Shown here: in pieces, positions 1-5,872 of the stretch
How positions within the stretch are numbered: position 1 is the stretch's first letter
Layout of the letters: every line of letters starts with the position of its first letter
Source: Candidatus Altarchaeota archaeon
GTDB lineage: Archaea; SpSt-1190
Assembly (NCBI GenBank): GCA_018221025.1
Contig: JAAOXX010000019.1
Location: 1 to 11,738 of the forward strand
DNA: 11,738 bases
Direction of reading: 5' to 3'
Notes under the pieces: model-generated
Told to the model about the DNA's origin: nothing
Databases searched by the model: none
Seen by the model: only the letters and a program-made list of their open reading frames with translations
Program-made: the position numbers and the translations under genes

Positions 1-43
1 GCCAATAAACCAATGACTGGTAATTACTGCTAAATTTTTTCAC

Positions 44-62
44 AAAAACTCAACAGTTTTTT
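44..62. terminator. Possible bidirectional terminator hairpin downstream of rbr
   Basis: A 7-base inverted repeat (AAAAACT, loop CAAC, AGTTTTT) lies about a dozen bases past the rubrerythrin stop. It is symmetrical, so each strand reads an AT-rich stem ending in a T-run, and another T6 run sits at 35-40 on the plus strand. Archaeal RNA polymerase terminates mainly at T-runs, so this could end the minus-strand transcript and any plus-strand gene arriving from the left. The stem is weak and no coding sequence is supported in bases 1-73. Confidence 0.35.
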
Positions 63-73
63 GCTAACTCAAC

Positions 74-658
74 CTAATACACCTCGCACTTTACCTCAAA
101 ATAACTCGCCGGGTGACCACACGAAGGGCACGCAGCTATTGGCTTATTCCCTTTGTGAACATATCCACATTTTCTACATACCCATTCCTTTTCTGAGTTC
201 TTTTCAAATACTGTTCCGCCTTCAACTTCCTTCAGAAGCTTCTTGAATCTTTCCTCGTGGTGCGTCTCAGCATTTGCAATGGCACGCAGCCGTTTTGCAA
301 TGGCTGGAAGCCCTTCTTTATCTGCGGTATCTGCAAAACTGGGGTACATCTCAGTTCTCTCATAGTGTTCACCAGCTACTGCGGATTTTAGATTTTCAAT
401 AGTAGTACCAAGTGTTGTTGGGGCGGAAGCACTAACAGTTATTTCCTCAAGAGTCTCGCCACTCTTCTTCTTCAGTTGATTTATCAATCTAAACAGCCAT
501 TTGGCATGCTCTCTCTCATTGTCCGCCGTAATAAGAAAAACCTCGGATATCTGTTCAAATCCTTCTTTTTGTGCAATCTTAGCATAGAAGCTGTAACGAT
601 TCCTTGCCTGACTTTCCCCAATAAATGCTTTAGTTAAATTTTCAATTGTGTTTTTCAT
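74..658 (-). CDS. rbr: Rubrerythrin (diiron peroxidase with C-terminal rubredoxin domain)
   Basis: A cytoplasmic non-haem iron protein that in anaerobes reduces hydrogen peroxide using electrons from rubredoxin/NADH. The 194-residue product has the full two-domain form. The ferritin-like four-helix domain (residues about 1-140) holds two ExxH-type half-sites: Glu15, Glu48 and His51 in the first, Glu97, Glu100, Glu131 and His134 in the second. The C-terminal rubredoxin domain has CxxC at 161/164 and CPxCG at 177/180, giving the Fe(Cys)4 site. An in-frame GTG at 676 would add six residues and overlap the upstream stop by one base. ATG at 658 is preferred because GGTGA sits 5 bases before it and because the family normally begins at this MKNT-like segment. 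It lies just behind the methyltransferase gene and is probably cotranscribed with it. Identification is secure; the physiological role is inferred from the family. Confidence 0.96.
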   Translation of the reverse strand: MKNTIENLTKAFIGESQARNRYSFYAKIAQKEGFEQISEVFLITADNEREHAKWLFRLINQLKKKSGETLEEITVSASAPTTLGTTIENLKSAVAGEHYERTEMYPSFADTADKEGLPAIAKRLRAIANAETHHEERFKKLLKEVEGGTVFEKNSEKEWVCRKCGYVHKGNKPIAACPSCGHPASYFEVKCEVY

Positions 659-663
659 GATAT

Positions 664-668
664 TCACC
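664..668 (-). promoter_or_regulatory. Ribosome binding site of rbr
   Basis: GGTGA on the minus strand, 5 bases before ATG 658, complementary to the archaeal 16S rRNA 3' end. It decides the start against the upstream in-frame GTG at 676. Confidence 0.7.
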
Positions 669-675
669 AGAACCA

Positions 676-1383
676 CTACTGTTCGGCGTTTTTATTTTTA
701 TTGGGTTTCTCAAAAACCAAAACAAACTCTGGCCAGACCTGTTCTCTGGCTTCTTGCAATGTTGCCTTGAATTGTTGCATGTATTCCCGTCTCCTATCCC
801 ATCCTATTGTTGTGACTTCTTTGAATCCAATTCTTGTCATGGTTTTTGAAAAATCATTGCACGACGAGTACTTTTTACCTTTTGCTCTCATATTGGTGAA
901 AACTACTACGCATTTTCCGCCTTTTTTCATCAGTTTCATCAACTCGGCGAATGCTCGTTTCAGGTTGTCCAAAAATTCATGGTATTCCTGAATTTTTCCA
1001 ATATGGTCATCCCCTTGAGGCTCGTAGTTAATGATTTTAGTGAGAATATCCCAGTATGGTGGTGATGTTACAATTAGGTCTACAGTCTCAATATTAACGT
1101 ATTTTGATGCCTCAAACACACTACCCCTGATTACCTTGTTGGTTCCGAGTCTGGCATTAGCAACCTTCACATAATTTTCTGACAACTCAATTCCCAAATA
1201 TTTTCTACTAAGTGATTTGGCAGCCATTAAACTGGTTCCACTGCCTGCGAACGGGTCAAGTACTAAATCGCCTTTCTTTGAAAAACGCTCGATTATGCGC
1301 CGTGTGAGCTCAATTGGAAACTTGCAGGGGTGTTCTATCTTATTATCGTCTTTATCAAGTAAAATATCATCCCAGATTTCCAC
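676..1383 (-). CDS. SPPY-type N4-cytosine/N6-adenine methyltransferase family protein (DNA or rRNA substrate)
   Basis: A SAM-dependent amino-methyltransferase of 235 residues. An N-terminal HPCKFP segment (18-23, motif X-like) is followed by the SAM-binding DPFAGSGT motif (43-50) and then the catalytic TSPPYWD motif (106-112). SPPY is the form typical of N4-cytosine methylation. The order is SAM-binding first, catalytic second, the reverse of beta-class DNA methyltransferases, and there is little room for a target-recognition domain. No restriction endonuclease lies nearby. The neighbours are metabolic and RNA-related, so a solitary DNA methylase or an archaeal rRNA cytidine N4-methyltransferase are both possible; a Thermococcus protein first annotated as a DNA methylase is reported to make N4,N4-dimethylcytidine in 16S rRNA. 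The start is GTG, with an in-frame TGA two codons upstream. Its TAG stop overlaps the unused GTG in front of rbr. Confidence 0.85.
   Translation of the reverse strand: MEIWDDILLDKDDNKIEHPCKFPIELTRRIIERFSKKGDLVLDPFAGSGTSLMAAKSLSRKYLGIELSENYVKVANARLGTNKVIRGSVFEASKYVNIETVDLIVTSPPYWDILTKIINYEPQGDDHIGKIQEYHEFLDNLKRAFAELMKLMKKGGKCVVVFTNMRAKGKKYSSCNDFSKTMTRIGFKEVTTIGWDRRREYMQQFKATLQEAREQVWPEFVLVFEKPNKNKNAEQ
1264..1287. repeat. 24-bp near-perfect direct repeat, copy A (inside the methyltransferase gene)
   Basis: Matches 5722-5745 at 23 of 24 positions in the same orientation. Both copies lie inside genes on the minus strand but are read in different frames, so protein homology does not explain the match. 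It could be chance in AT-rich sequence or a relic of a small dispersed element; no third copy was noticed. Confidence 0.4.
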
Positions 1384-1403
1384 AATTCAATTGCTCGTGG
1401 GGT

Positions 1404-1409
1404 TTTTTA
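1404..1409 (-). promoter_or_regulatory. Possible TATA-like element for the methyltransferase gene
   Basis: The minus strand reads TAAAAA here, within GATAAAAAACC, with exactly 20 bases before GTG 1383, the same position as the clearer TTTAAA boxes of this window. It overlaps the pgk stop codon. Weak match; the gene could equally be read through from pgk. Confidence 0.3.
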
Positions 1410-2423
1410 TCGTTTGTTCCCTTTAATCGCATCCATACCGGGCAGTTCCTTGTCTGATAAATATGCCAAAGCTGAACCCCCGGATGTCATTATTCCATCC
1501 ATCTGGTATTTGTGGGCAATATTCCCTGAGTGTCCACCTAAAATTGCAGTGCAGTGCTTCATTAATCTGGTGCTACTCTCCTCGTATCCATCTTCATACT
1601 TTCCCATTGGACCTGAAAATATTCCACCCTTGCCTTCAATTATTTTCTCATACATATCAACGGTTTTTGGTCCAATATCCACGGCCTTTCCATTCTTCAT
1701 TACAAAATCAATTGGTGCAACCATTCCTGAGCAATCCAACAACGGTGTCATCCTATTGACTGTTCCGGATTTTGCGGCTTCAAATTCAACTGCAGGAATC
1801 CCGCCAAGCAAAACAGTCCATCCCTCCTTCGCCAACGTTTCAATATATTTTACTTTGTCAAGCTTTGCACCACCCCAAACAAGAATTCTCGTTGAAGAAT
1901 TTTTCACTTTATCGAGCCGTCCAATTTCTTCAAGCATTACATTTCCAACATGACTAGGCATATGGTCTGGTAGAGTTACAGATGTGTGTCCTCTGTGTAA
2001 AACCGCAGGTGCATCATTCAAAAATATGTCAAAATTATTTACAAAAAACTCGGCCAATTCATTGAAGCCTCCTTGTTTTTCCGAATCGTGTATTCGAATA
2101 TTTTTCAACATATAAACTCCGGGTTCACTTACTGCGTCAAGGACTTCGTCTTCGGTTAAACCATGGACATATTTCATATCTATTCCACTGACTTCCTTGA
2201 GTGATTCCACTAAAAATTCCAAGTTTTCTCTAAAATCCTTGTCGCCCTTTCGACCATAATGGGTCAATAATACTACGGAACATCCGTTATCTGCCATTTT
2301 CTTATAATGAGTCATTTCCTTCGCATATCGCCAAATTTTGTAACCTTCTTGTTCACCACCATTCATATCAATTCTAACAATAATTTTTTTGTTTTGGGGT
2401 CCATTAAGCAGGTGCCTATGCAT
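1407..2423 (-). CDS. pgk: Phosphoglycerate kinase, short divergent form
   Basis: Interconverts 1,3-bisphosphoglycerate + ADP and 3-phosphoglycerate + ATP in glycolysis/gluconeogenesis, in the cytoplasm. PGK landmarks appear in order: RIDMN (17-21), a candidate substrate Arg at 32, HxGR (55-58), NIR with Arg110, the NDA..HR segment (136-144), GGAK with Lys187, DIGPKT (249-254), SGPMG (270-274) followed by Glu277, and the C-terminal TSGG..A and LPG segments (313-329). At 338 residues it is about 50-70 shorter than typical PGKs. The nucleotide loop, GGGDT in bacteria and eukaryotes, reads GGHSG (296-300). Substrate arginines and the hinge look intact, so it is probably active. It has its own TATA box and its start fits a leaderless transcript. 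The methyltransferase gene begins 23 bases after its stop. Confidence 0.93.
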   Translation of the reverse strand: MHRHLLNGPQNKKIIVRIDMNGGEQEGYKIWRYAKEMTHYKKMADNGCSVVLLTHYGRKGDKDFRENLEFLVESLKEVSGIDMKYVHGLTEDEVLDAVSEPGVYMLKNIRIHDSEKQGGFNELAEFFVNNFDIFLNDAPAVLHRGHTSVTLPDHMPSHVGNVMLEEIGRLDKVKNSSTRILVWGGAKLDKVKYIETLAKEGWTVLLGGIPAVEFEAAKSGTVNRMTPLLDCSGMVAPIDFVMKNGKAVDIGPKTVDMYEKIIEGKGGIFSGPMGKYEDGYEESSTRLMKHCTAILGGHSGNIAHKYQMDGIMTSGGSALAYLSDKELPGMDAIKGNKR

Positions 2424-2443
2424 TCCGTAATATGATGTAATAC

Positions 2444-2449
2444 TTTAAA
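2444..2449 (-). promoter_or_regulatory. TATA box of pgk
   Basis: TTTAAA on the minus strand, 20 bases before ATG 2423 and one base past the wecB stop codon. The distance puts transcription start at about the start codon, so a leaderless mRNA is expected. Confidence 0.6.
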
Positions 2450-2450
2450 A

Positions 2451-3527
2451 CTATTCCGACTTCTGCAATTCTTCAACAACTTTTTTACTGACGCCCCTCT
2501 CCCCATAAGGATTTTTAAATTTAGGAACCTTGTAGTCTTCATTCAGAACTTCATCAATTTTTCTAATTGCAAATGGAACATTCATTCCAGTTAGGAAATT
2601 AATTCCAGTCGCGAGACCCTCAATTCTCTCAGTTTTTTTCCTCAAGAGTATACATGGTTTCTTGAATACCAAGCTTTCTTCCTGAATGCTTCCACCGTCA
2701 GTCAAAATTAATTTTGAATTAGCAAGCCAATGTGTGAATGTAACATAATTCCCGAGTCGTGCAAATTTTACGTGCTTGACAAGGGGTTTGTAGAGGTGGA
2801 ATTTCTTCAATGCCGCTATTGTATTATCATGAGCAAAAAAGTATGTGTCAATTGGAACATTCTTTACAATGTTGACAAGATTTGTCATTCTCTCCCTGCT
2901 TCGAAGATTTTCCTGCCTATGTGCCGTTACGACTGCGTATTCGGTCTCAGGAATATCTACCAGTCCTTTTCCAATTTCTTTTGCTTCAATTGCCGCATCA
3001 ACTATGGTGTTTCCAGTATTCAATATGGTTCCTTTGACTTTTGCTTTTAGCAGATTTTCTTTGGTTCCTTCTGAAACTGCCAACAAGGTCTTAGAATACC
3101 GGTCAGCAATTTTTCGCGAAAGTTCCTCTGGCCATGGCTCCCACAGTGAGCCTGACCTCAAACCGGCTTCTAGATGAACTCCATTTACCTTTGAAAATTT
3201 AGATGCTATTGCTGAGGCGGCAGTTGTCATGGTGTCGCCGTGATATACAAGAACATCTGCCTTCGATTTCTTTACTGCCTTTCTTATCCGTCCCGCCATT
3301 CCAATACTCCAAGCCAATGCCTTTGGTGTATTGAAGAAAAATTTAGTGCTTCCTTTTGGGGGTGAACTCAAGACCATGTCTGGTTCTTTCAAATCAAAAA
3401 GGTCCAACAGGGGTCCAAGGGAGTGCTGACCTGTATGAATAAGTGTATACTCGTCAAGACCCTTTAGCACAGGGAATATCTTAATTAATTCTGCCCTAGT
3501 GCCTATTGAAAAGGCTATTTTAGTCAC
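2451..3527 (-). CDS. wecB: UDP-N-acetylglucosamine 2-epimerase (non-hydrolysing)
   Basis: Converts UDP-GlcNAc to UDP-ManNAc, a precursor of surface polysaccharides or N-glycans; cytoplasmic, GT-B fold. The 358-residue product is near the usual length. Visible motifs are GTRAELIK (9-16, usually GTRPEAIK), TGQH (32-35), HGDT (96-99), EAGLR (120-124), PWPEE (131-135), TGNT (171-174), AHRQEN (202-207), TDGGSIQEE (276-284, usually TDSGGIQEE) and TER (299-301). The catalytic set Asp98, Glu120, Glu134 and His203 corresponds to E. coli WecB Asp95, Glu117, Glu131 and His213. The start is GTG behind a TTTAAA box at 20 bases, so the mRNA should be leaderless. No glycosyltransferase or ManNAc dehydrogenase (WecC) gene lies beside it in the window, so the final sugar is unknown. 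Confidence 0.94.
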   Translation of the reverse strand: MTKIAFSIGTRAELIKIFPVLKGLDEYTLIHTGQHSLGPLLDLFDLKEPDMVLSSPPKGSTKFFFNTPKALAWSIGMAGRIRKAVKKSKADVLVYHGDTMTTAASAIASKFSKVNGVHLEAGLRSGSLWEPWPEELSRKIADRYSKTLLAVSEGTKENLLKAKVKGTILNTGNTIVDAAIEAKEIGKGLVDIPETEYAVVTAHRQENLRSRERMTNLVNIVKNVPIDTYFFAHDNTIAALKKFHLYKPLVKHVKFARLGNYVTFTHWLANSKLILTDGGSIQEESLVFKKPCILLRKKTERIEGLATGINFLTGMNVPFAIRKIDEVLNEDYKVPKFKNPYGERGVSKKVVEELQKSE

Positions 3528-3547
3528 AAGTTTCTATGCAGTGTGGA

Positions 3548-3553
3548 TTTAAA
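3548..3553 (-). promoter_or_regulatory. TATA box of wecB
   Basis: TTTAAA on the minus strand, 20 bases before GTG 3527 and 6 bases past the pepA stop. Supports GTG as the true start and a leaderless transcript. Confidence 0.6.
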
Positions 3554-3559
3554 TTTTAT

Positions 3560-4933
3560 CTATTGTCTACTGATAATCCACTCTATGAGGAGTCTTGCCC
3601 CAAAACCCGTTCCCCCTTTTGGATGCCATAACCAAGGAGTCTTTGACATTGCGGGTCCCGCAATATCAATATGAGCCCAATTCTTCTCAACAAAGTTTTC
3701 CAAGAACTTGGCTGCTGAACTTGCACCACCATATCCCTTTTCAGAAGAATTTCTCATATCTGCAACATTACTCTTCAAAGGCTTTCCGAGATGTTTAGCC
3801 ATGGGCAAGAACCAAGTCTCTTCTTCGGCTTCCTTTCCGGATTCCATTAATTCATCCATTAGTTGCTGGTCATTTCCCATTATTCCGGCAATTCGTTCTC
3901 CGAGTGCTACAACACAAGAACCCGTCAGTGTTGCAATATCGACTGTTGCTTCTGGCTTGAATTTTTCATATCCGTAGGCGAGTGCATCTGCGAGTACCAT
4001 TCTCCCTTCTGCGTCGGTGTTCCAGACTTCTACGGTCTTATCATTGTACATCTTAACTACGTCTCCCGGACGCGTTGCATTACTGCTCGGCATGTTTTCG
4101 GCGGCAGGAATAATTGCGACTACATCTTTCTTTAGTTTCAATTCATTGACTGCAAACATTGCACCAATTACTGCCGCGGCCCCAGACATATCCATTTTCA
4201 TATTTTCAATGTATCCAGTGGGCTTGAGATTAATTCCCCCTGAATCGAATGAAATACCTTTTCCAATAAGCATCAATGGTTTTTCTCCTCTCGTGGTATA
4301 CTTCATTACAATCAAACGGGGTTTGAAATCGGAGCCTTTTCCGACTGAAACAATTCCACCAAATCCATTCTCTTTGAGCCATTCATAAGAATGGACTTCA
4401 ACTTCAATACTTGTCCCCTCAAATAATTCTTGAACTATATCGGCAAGACTCTCGGGATACAACTTGTTTGGCGGTTCATTTGACAAGTCTCTTGCCAAAA
4501 ATGTTGCTTTAGACTTAACAATTGCTGCTTTCATTTTTTTTCCAGAACCGTGAAATACTATCCAAGGTCTGTCTTCCTTCTTTGTGAAATGCTTTGAGAA
4601 TTTGTAGCTCGCAAGCAATGTACCTTCAAGCACCTCGTCTTCCGAGAGAAAATCAGGAATAAGGTGGAATTTTACTGCCCCAAGTGCAGTTTCAATGGCT
4701 TTCCAAGCTATTGCACCAAATTTTCGTGCGTCTTCTTTTCCTTCAATACCAACTGCGACAATTATTTTATTCTTACTTTCAATAATCCGGAATTTTCCCT
4801 TGTAAAAATCATCTTCAAGAGGGGTTTTCCCAACCATTTCTCTTGCTTTTCCATTTTCTTTAGATAGAGGCATTACTAATATACGCCCCTCTAAACCCTT
4901 GCCTTGTTCAATTTTTGGAAGTTCTGTCCACAT
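3560..4933 (-). CDS. pepA: Leucyl aminopeptidase, M17 family (PepA-like)
   Basis: A cytoplasmic two-metal exopeptidase that removes N-terminal residues from peptides. The 457-residue protein has the M17 N-terminal domain followed by the catalytic domain. Active-site residues, numbered from ATG 4933, are Lys225, Asp230, Lys237, Asp248, Asp307, Glu309 and Arg311. Their spacing is identical to Lys270, Asp275, Lys282, Asp293, Asp352, Glu354 and Arg356 of E. coli PepA, and they include the NTDAEGR signature. GTG 4942 would add three residues and overlap the CRM gene by 8 bases. ATG 4933 is preferred because it follows the CRM stop by one base (TGATATG) and has GTGAT upstream as a ribosome site. 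It is probably cotranscribed and translationally coupled with the CRM gene. M17 enzymes are much commoner in bacteria and eukaryotes than in archaea, so an old transfer is possible. Confidence 0.95.
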   Translation of the reverse strand: MWTELPKIEQGKGLEGRILVMPLSKENGKAREMVGKTPLEDDFYKGKFRIIESKNKIIVAVGIEGKEDARKFGAIAWKAIETALGAVKFHLIPDFLSEDEVLEGTLLASYKFSKHFTKKEDRPWIVFHGSGKKMKAAIVKSKATFLARDLSNEPPNKLYPESLADIVQELFEGTSIEVEVHSYEWLKENGFGGIVSVGKGSDFKPRLIVMKYTTRGEKPLMLIGKGISFDSGGINLKPTGYIENMKMDMSGAAAVIGAMFAVNELKLKKDVVAIIPAAENMPSSNATRPGDVVKMYNDKTVEVWNTDAEGRMVLADALAYGYEKFKPEATVDIATLTGSCVVALGERIAGIMGNDQQLMDELMESGKEAEEETWFLPMAKHLGKPLKSNVADMRNSSEKGYGGASSAAKFLENFVEKNWAHIDIAGPAMSKTPWLWHPKGGTGFGARLLIEWIISRQ

Positions 4934-4934
4934 A

Positions 4935-5159
4935 TCAATCACATTTTAGTACAAACGTTCTCCCCTTTACCCATAGTACTTTGGAGTTCGTTTTCTCTGC
5001 AAGTTCATCTGCTATTTTTCTAGCAAATTCGTGCATTCTGCCTTCAATTATTGGCGGGTTGACTTTAACTTTAATTTCTTTTTTGGATTTGAGCTGGCTC
5101 TTTGCCTCTTCAACAATAGCATCGACTCCAGCTTTCCCGACGAAAAGAGTTATACCCAC
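4935..5159 (-). CDS. CRM-domain (YhbY-like) RNA-binding protein
   Basis: A small 74-residue protein that fits the CRM/YhbY fold: a VGKAG loop at 7-11 (the GxxG-type RNA-binding loop near the N-terminus), an amphipathic helix, a KVKV strand (30-33), a charged helix (43-56) and a C-terminal GRTFVL strand (66-71). Bacterial YhbY associates with pre-50S ribosomal particles, and archaeal homologues are presumed to act in ribosome assembly; its precise role here is inference. YhbY is usually about 95-100 residues, so this is a minimal version. Its TATA box abuts the HAD stop codon and gives a leaderless GTG start. The downstream aminopeptidase start is one base from its stop, which suggests a two-gene operon. 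Confidence 0.82.
   Translation of the reverse strand: MGITLFVGKAGVDAIVEEAKSQLKSKKEIKVKVNPPIIEGRMHEFARKIADELAEKTNSKVLWVKGRTFVLKCD
4938..4942 (-). promoter_or_regulatory. Ribosome binding site of pepA
   Basis: GTGAT on the minus strand inside the end of the CRM gene. Its GTGA core ends exactly 5 bases before ATG 4933, the same register as the rbr site. It coincides with the alternative GTG start codon at 4942. Confidence 0.5.
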
Positions 5160-5179
5160 TCTATTTCTTTTTTGAATGC

Positions 5180-5185
5180 TTTAAA
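5180..5185 (-). promoter_or_regulatory. TATA box of the CRM gene
   Basis: TTTAAA, within ATTTTTAAAGC on the minus strand, 20 bases before GTG 5159 and 3 bases past the HAD-gene stop. The T5 run after the stop could also help terminate the upstream transcript. Confidence 0.6.
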
Positions 5186-5188
5186 AAT

Positions 5189-5824
5189 TCACGCCTTGAA
5201 TCGAACTCGTTCCTCGCGAAGTCCCTTGACTAATTTGACGGCAGTTCCCCAGCCAACTCTGACATCCACAAATGTTATTCCATGGTTTTCTGCCATACCA
5301 TCTTTTCGAGGATTGTCTCCAATTATTGCCCAAGCCCCAAGTTTTTTCATCTTTTCAAATAATTCACCTTGGCTCTTATTCTGCCCAGTTCCCCCAAGAC
5401 AGATAATTTGTTTAAAGAATCCTTCGAGACCGAGTCTTTCAACAGCCGGAATTACTCGCCTACAGGCTCCATTTGTTAATAAAACTAATTCATCTGTATC
5501 GAGTAACTTTCTCAAACCTTCAACTGCGCCATCTACTACTTCAATTGTTTCTGCATACTTCGTGTCAAATTCTTTCTCTTTAGTTAATGAATCTTCTTTT
5601 GTTATGTCAATACCAAGTTGTTTTCCAACTTCAATTGTAAAATCCCCCTGTTTACTCTCCATCGTTCTCATGTTTCTATTGGCTTCTCTGAATGCAGATC
5701 GCAGTTCTTCCTCACTTCCCTTAAATCCCCTTTCTTTGAAAAACGTAAGTTCAACTTCACTAAACAATGTTCTTACGACCTCCCTATGTTTTGCGAGCGT
5801 TCCTGAAAAATCAACTAGTATCAT
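5189..5824 (-). CDS. HAD-superfamily hydrolase-like protein with DxS motif I
   Basis: A 211-residue cytoplasmic protein with HAD fold and a helical cap between motifs I and II (residues about 12-95). Motif I is VDFSGT with nucleophile Asp5; motif II is LLTNG with Thr117; Lys150 is a candidate motif III lysine; motif IV is GDNPRKD with Asp170 and Asp175. In standard HAD phosphatases motif I is DxDGT, and the second Asp is the acid/base. Here that residue is Ser7, so ordinary phosphatase chemistry is uncertain, although the nucleophile and metal-binding acids remain. The substrate cannot be predicted. The gene is divergent from the Trm5-like gene, with 48 bases between the two start codons. Confidence 0.85.
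   Translation of the reverse strand: MILVDFSGTLAKHREVVRTLFSEVELTFFKERGFKGSEEELRSAFREANRNMRTMESKQGDFTIEVGKQLGIDITKEDSLTKEKEFDTKYAETIEVVDGAVEGLRKLLDTDELVLLTNGACRRVIPAVERLGLEGFFKQIICLGGTGQNKSQGELFEKMKKLGAWAIIGDNPRKDGMAENHGITFVDVRVGWGTAVKLVKGLREERVRFKA
5722..5745. repeat. 24-bp near-perfect direct repeat, copy B (inside the HAD gene)
   Basis: Second copy of the repeat at 1264-1287, with a single mismatch at 5728. Here it encodes residues around 26-34 of the HAD protein, in a different reading frame from copy A. Confidence 0.4.
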
Positions 5825-5844
5825 CTTAGAGTCTTGTGTACTAG

Positions 5845-5850
5845 TTTAAA
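5845..5850. promoter_or_regulatory. Shared bidirectional TATA element, HAD gene / Trm5-like gene
   Basis: The self-complementary TTTAAA is the only strong AT element in the 48 bases between the two start codons. It lies 20 bases from the HAD ATG (5824) and 22 bases from GTG 5873 on the plus strand (19 from the alternative TTG 5870). Both transcripts would be leaderless or nearly so. Confidence 0.55.
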
Positions 5851-5872
5851 AAATCTTAGCTGTATTGATTTG

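Noticed and set aside
1..73. Left edge checked for the end of another gene or an RNA gene
   Set aside because: Only AT-rich sequence, T-runs and the possible terminator were seen; no tRNA cloverleaf or coding frame can be supported in 73 bases.
676..1383. Restriction-modification or other defence system around the methyltransferase
   Set aside because: No endonuclease, specificity subunit, helicase or other defence gene is beside it; neighbours are pgk and rubrerythrin.
1414..1953. 179-codon plus-strand frame opposite pgk
   Set aside because: Antisense shadow of pgk; low-complexity Ser/Pro/Phe composition and no ribosome site or promoter.
5031..5849. Long plus-strand frame (272 codons) opposite the HAD and CRM genes
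   Set aside because: It is antisense to two genes with clear family motifs, its translation is Ser/Phe/Pro-rich without any recognisable motif, and it runs over the shared promoter.
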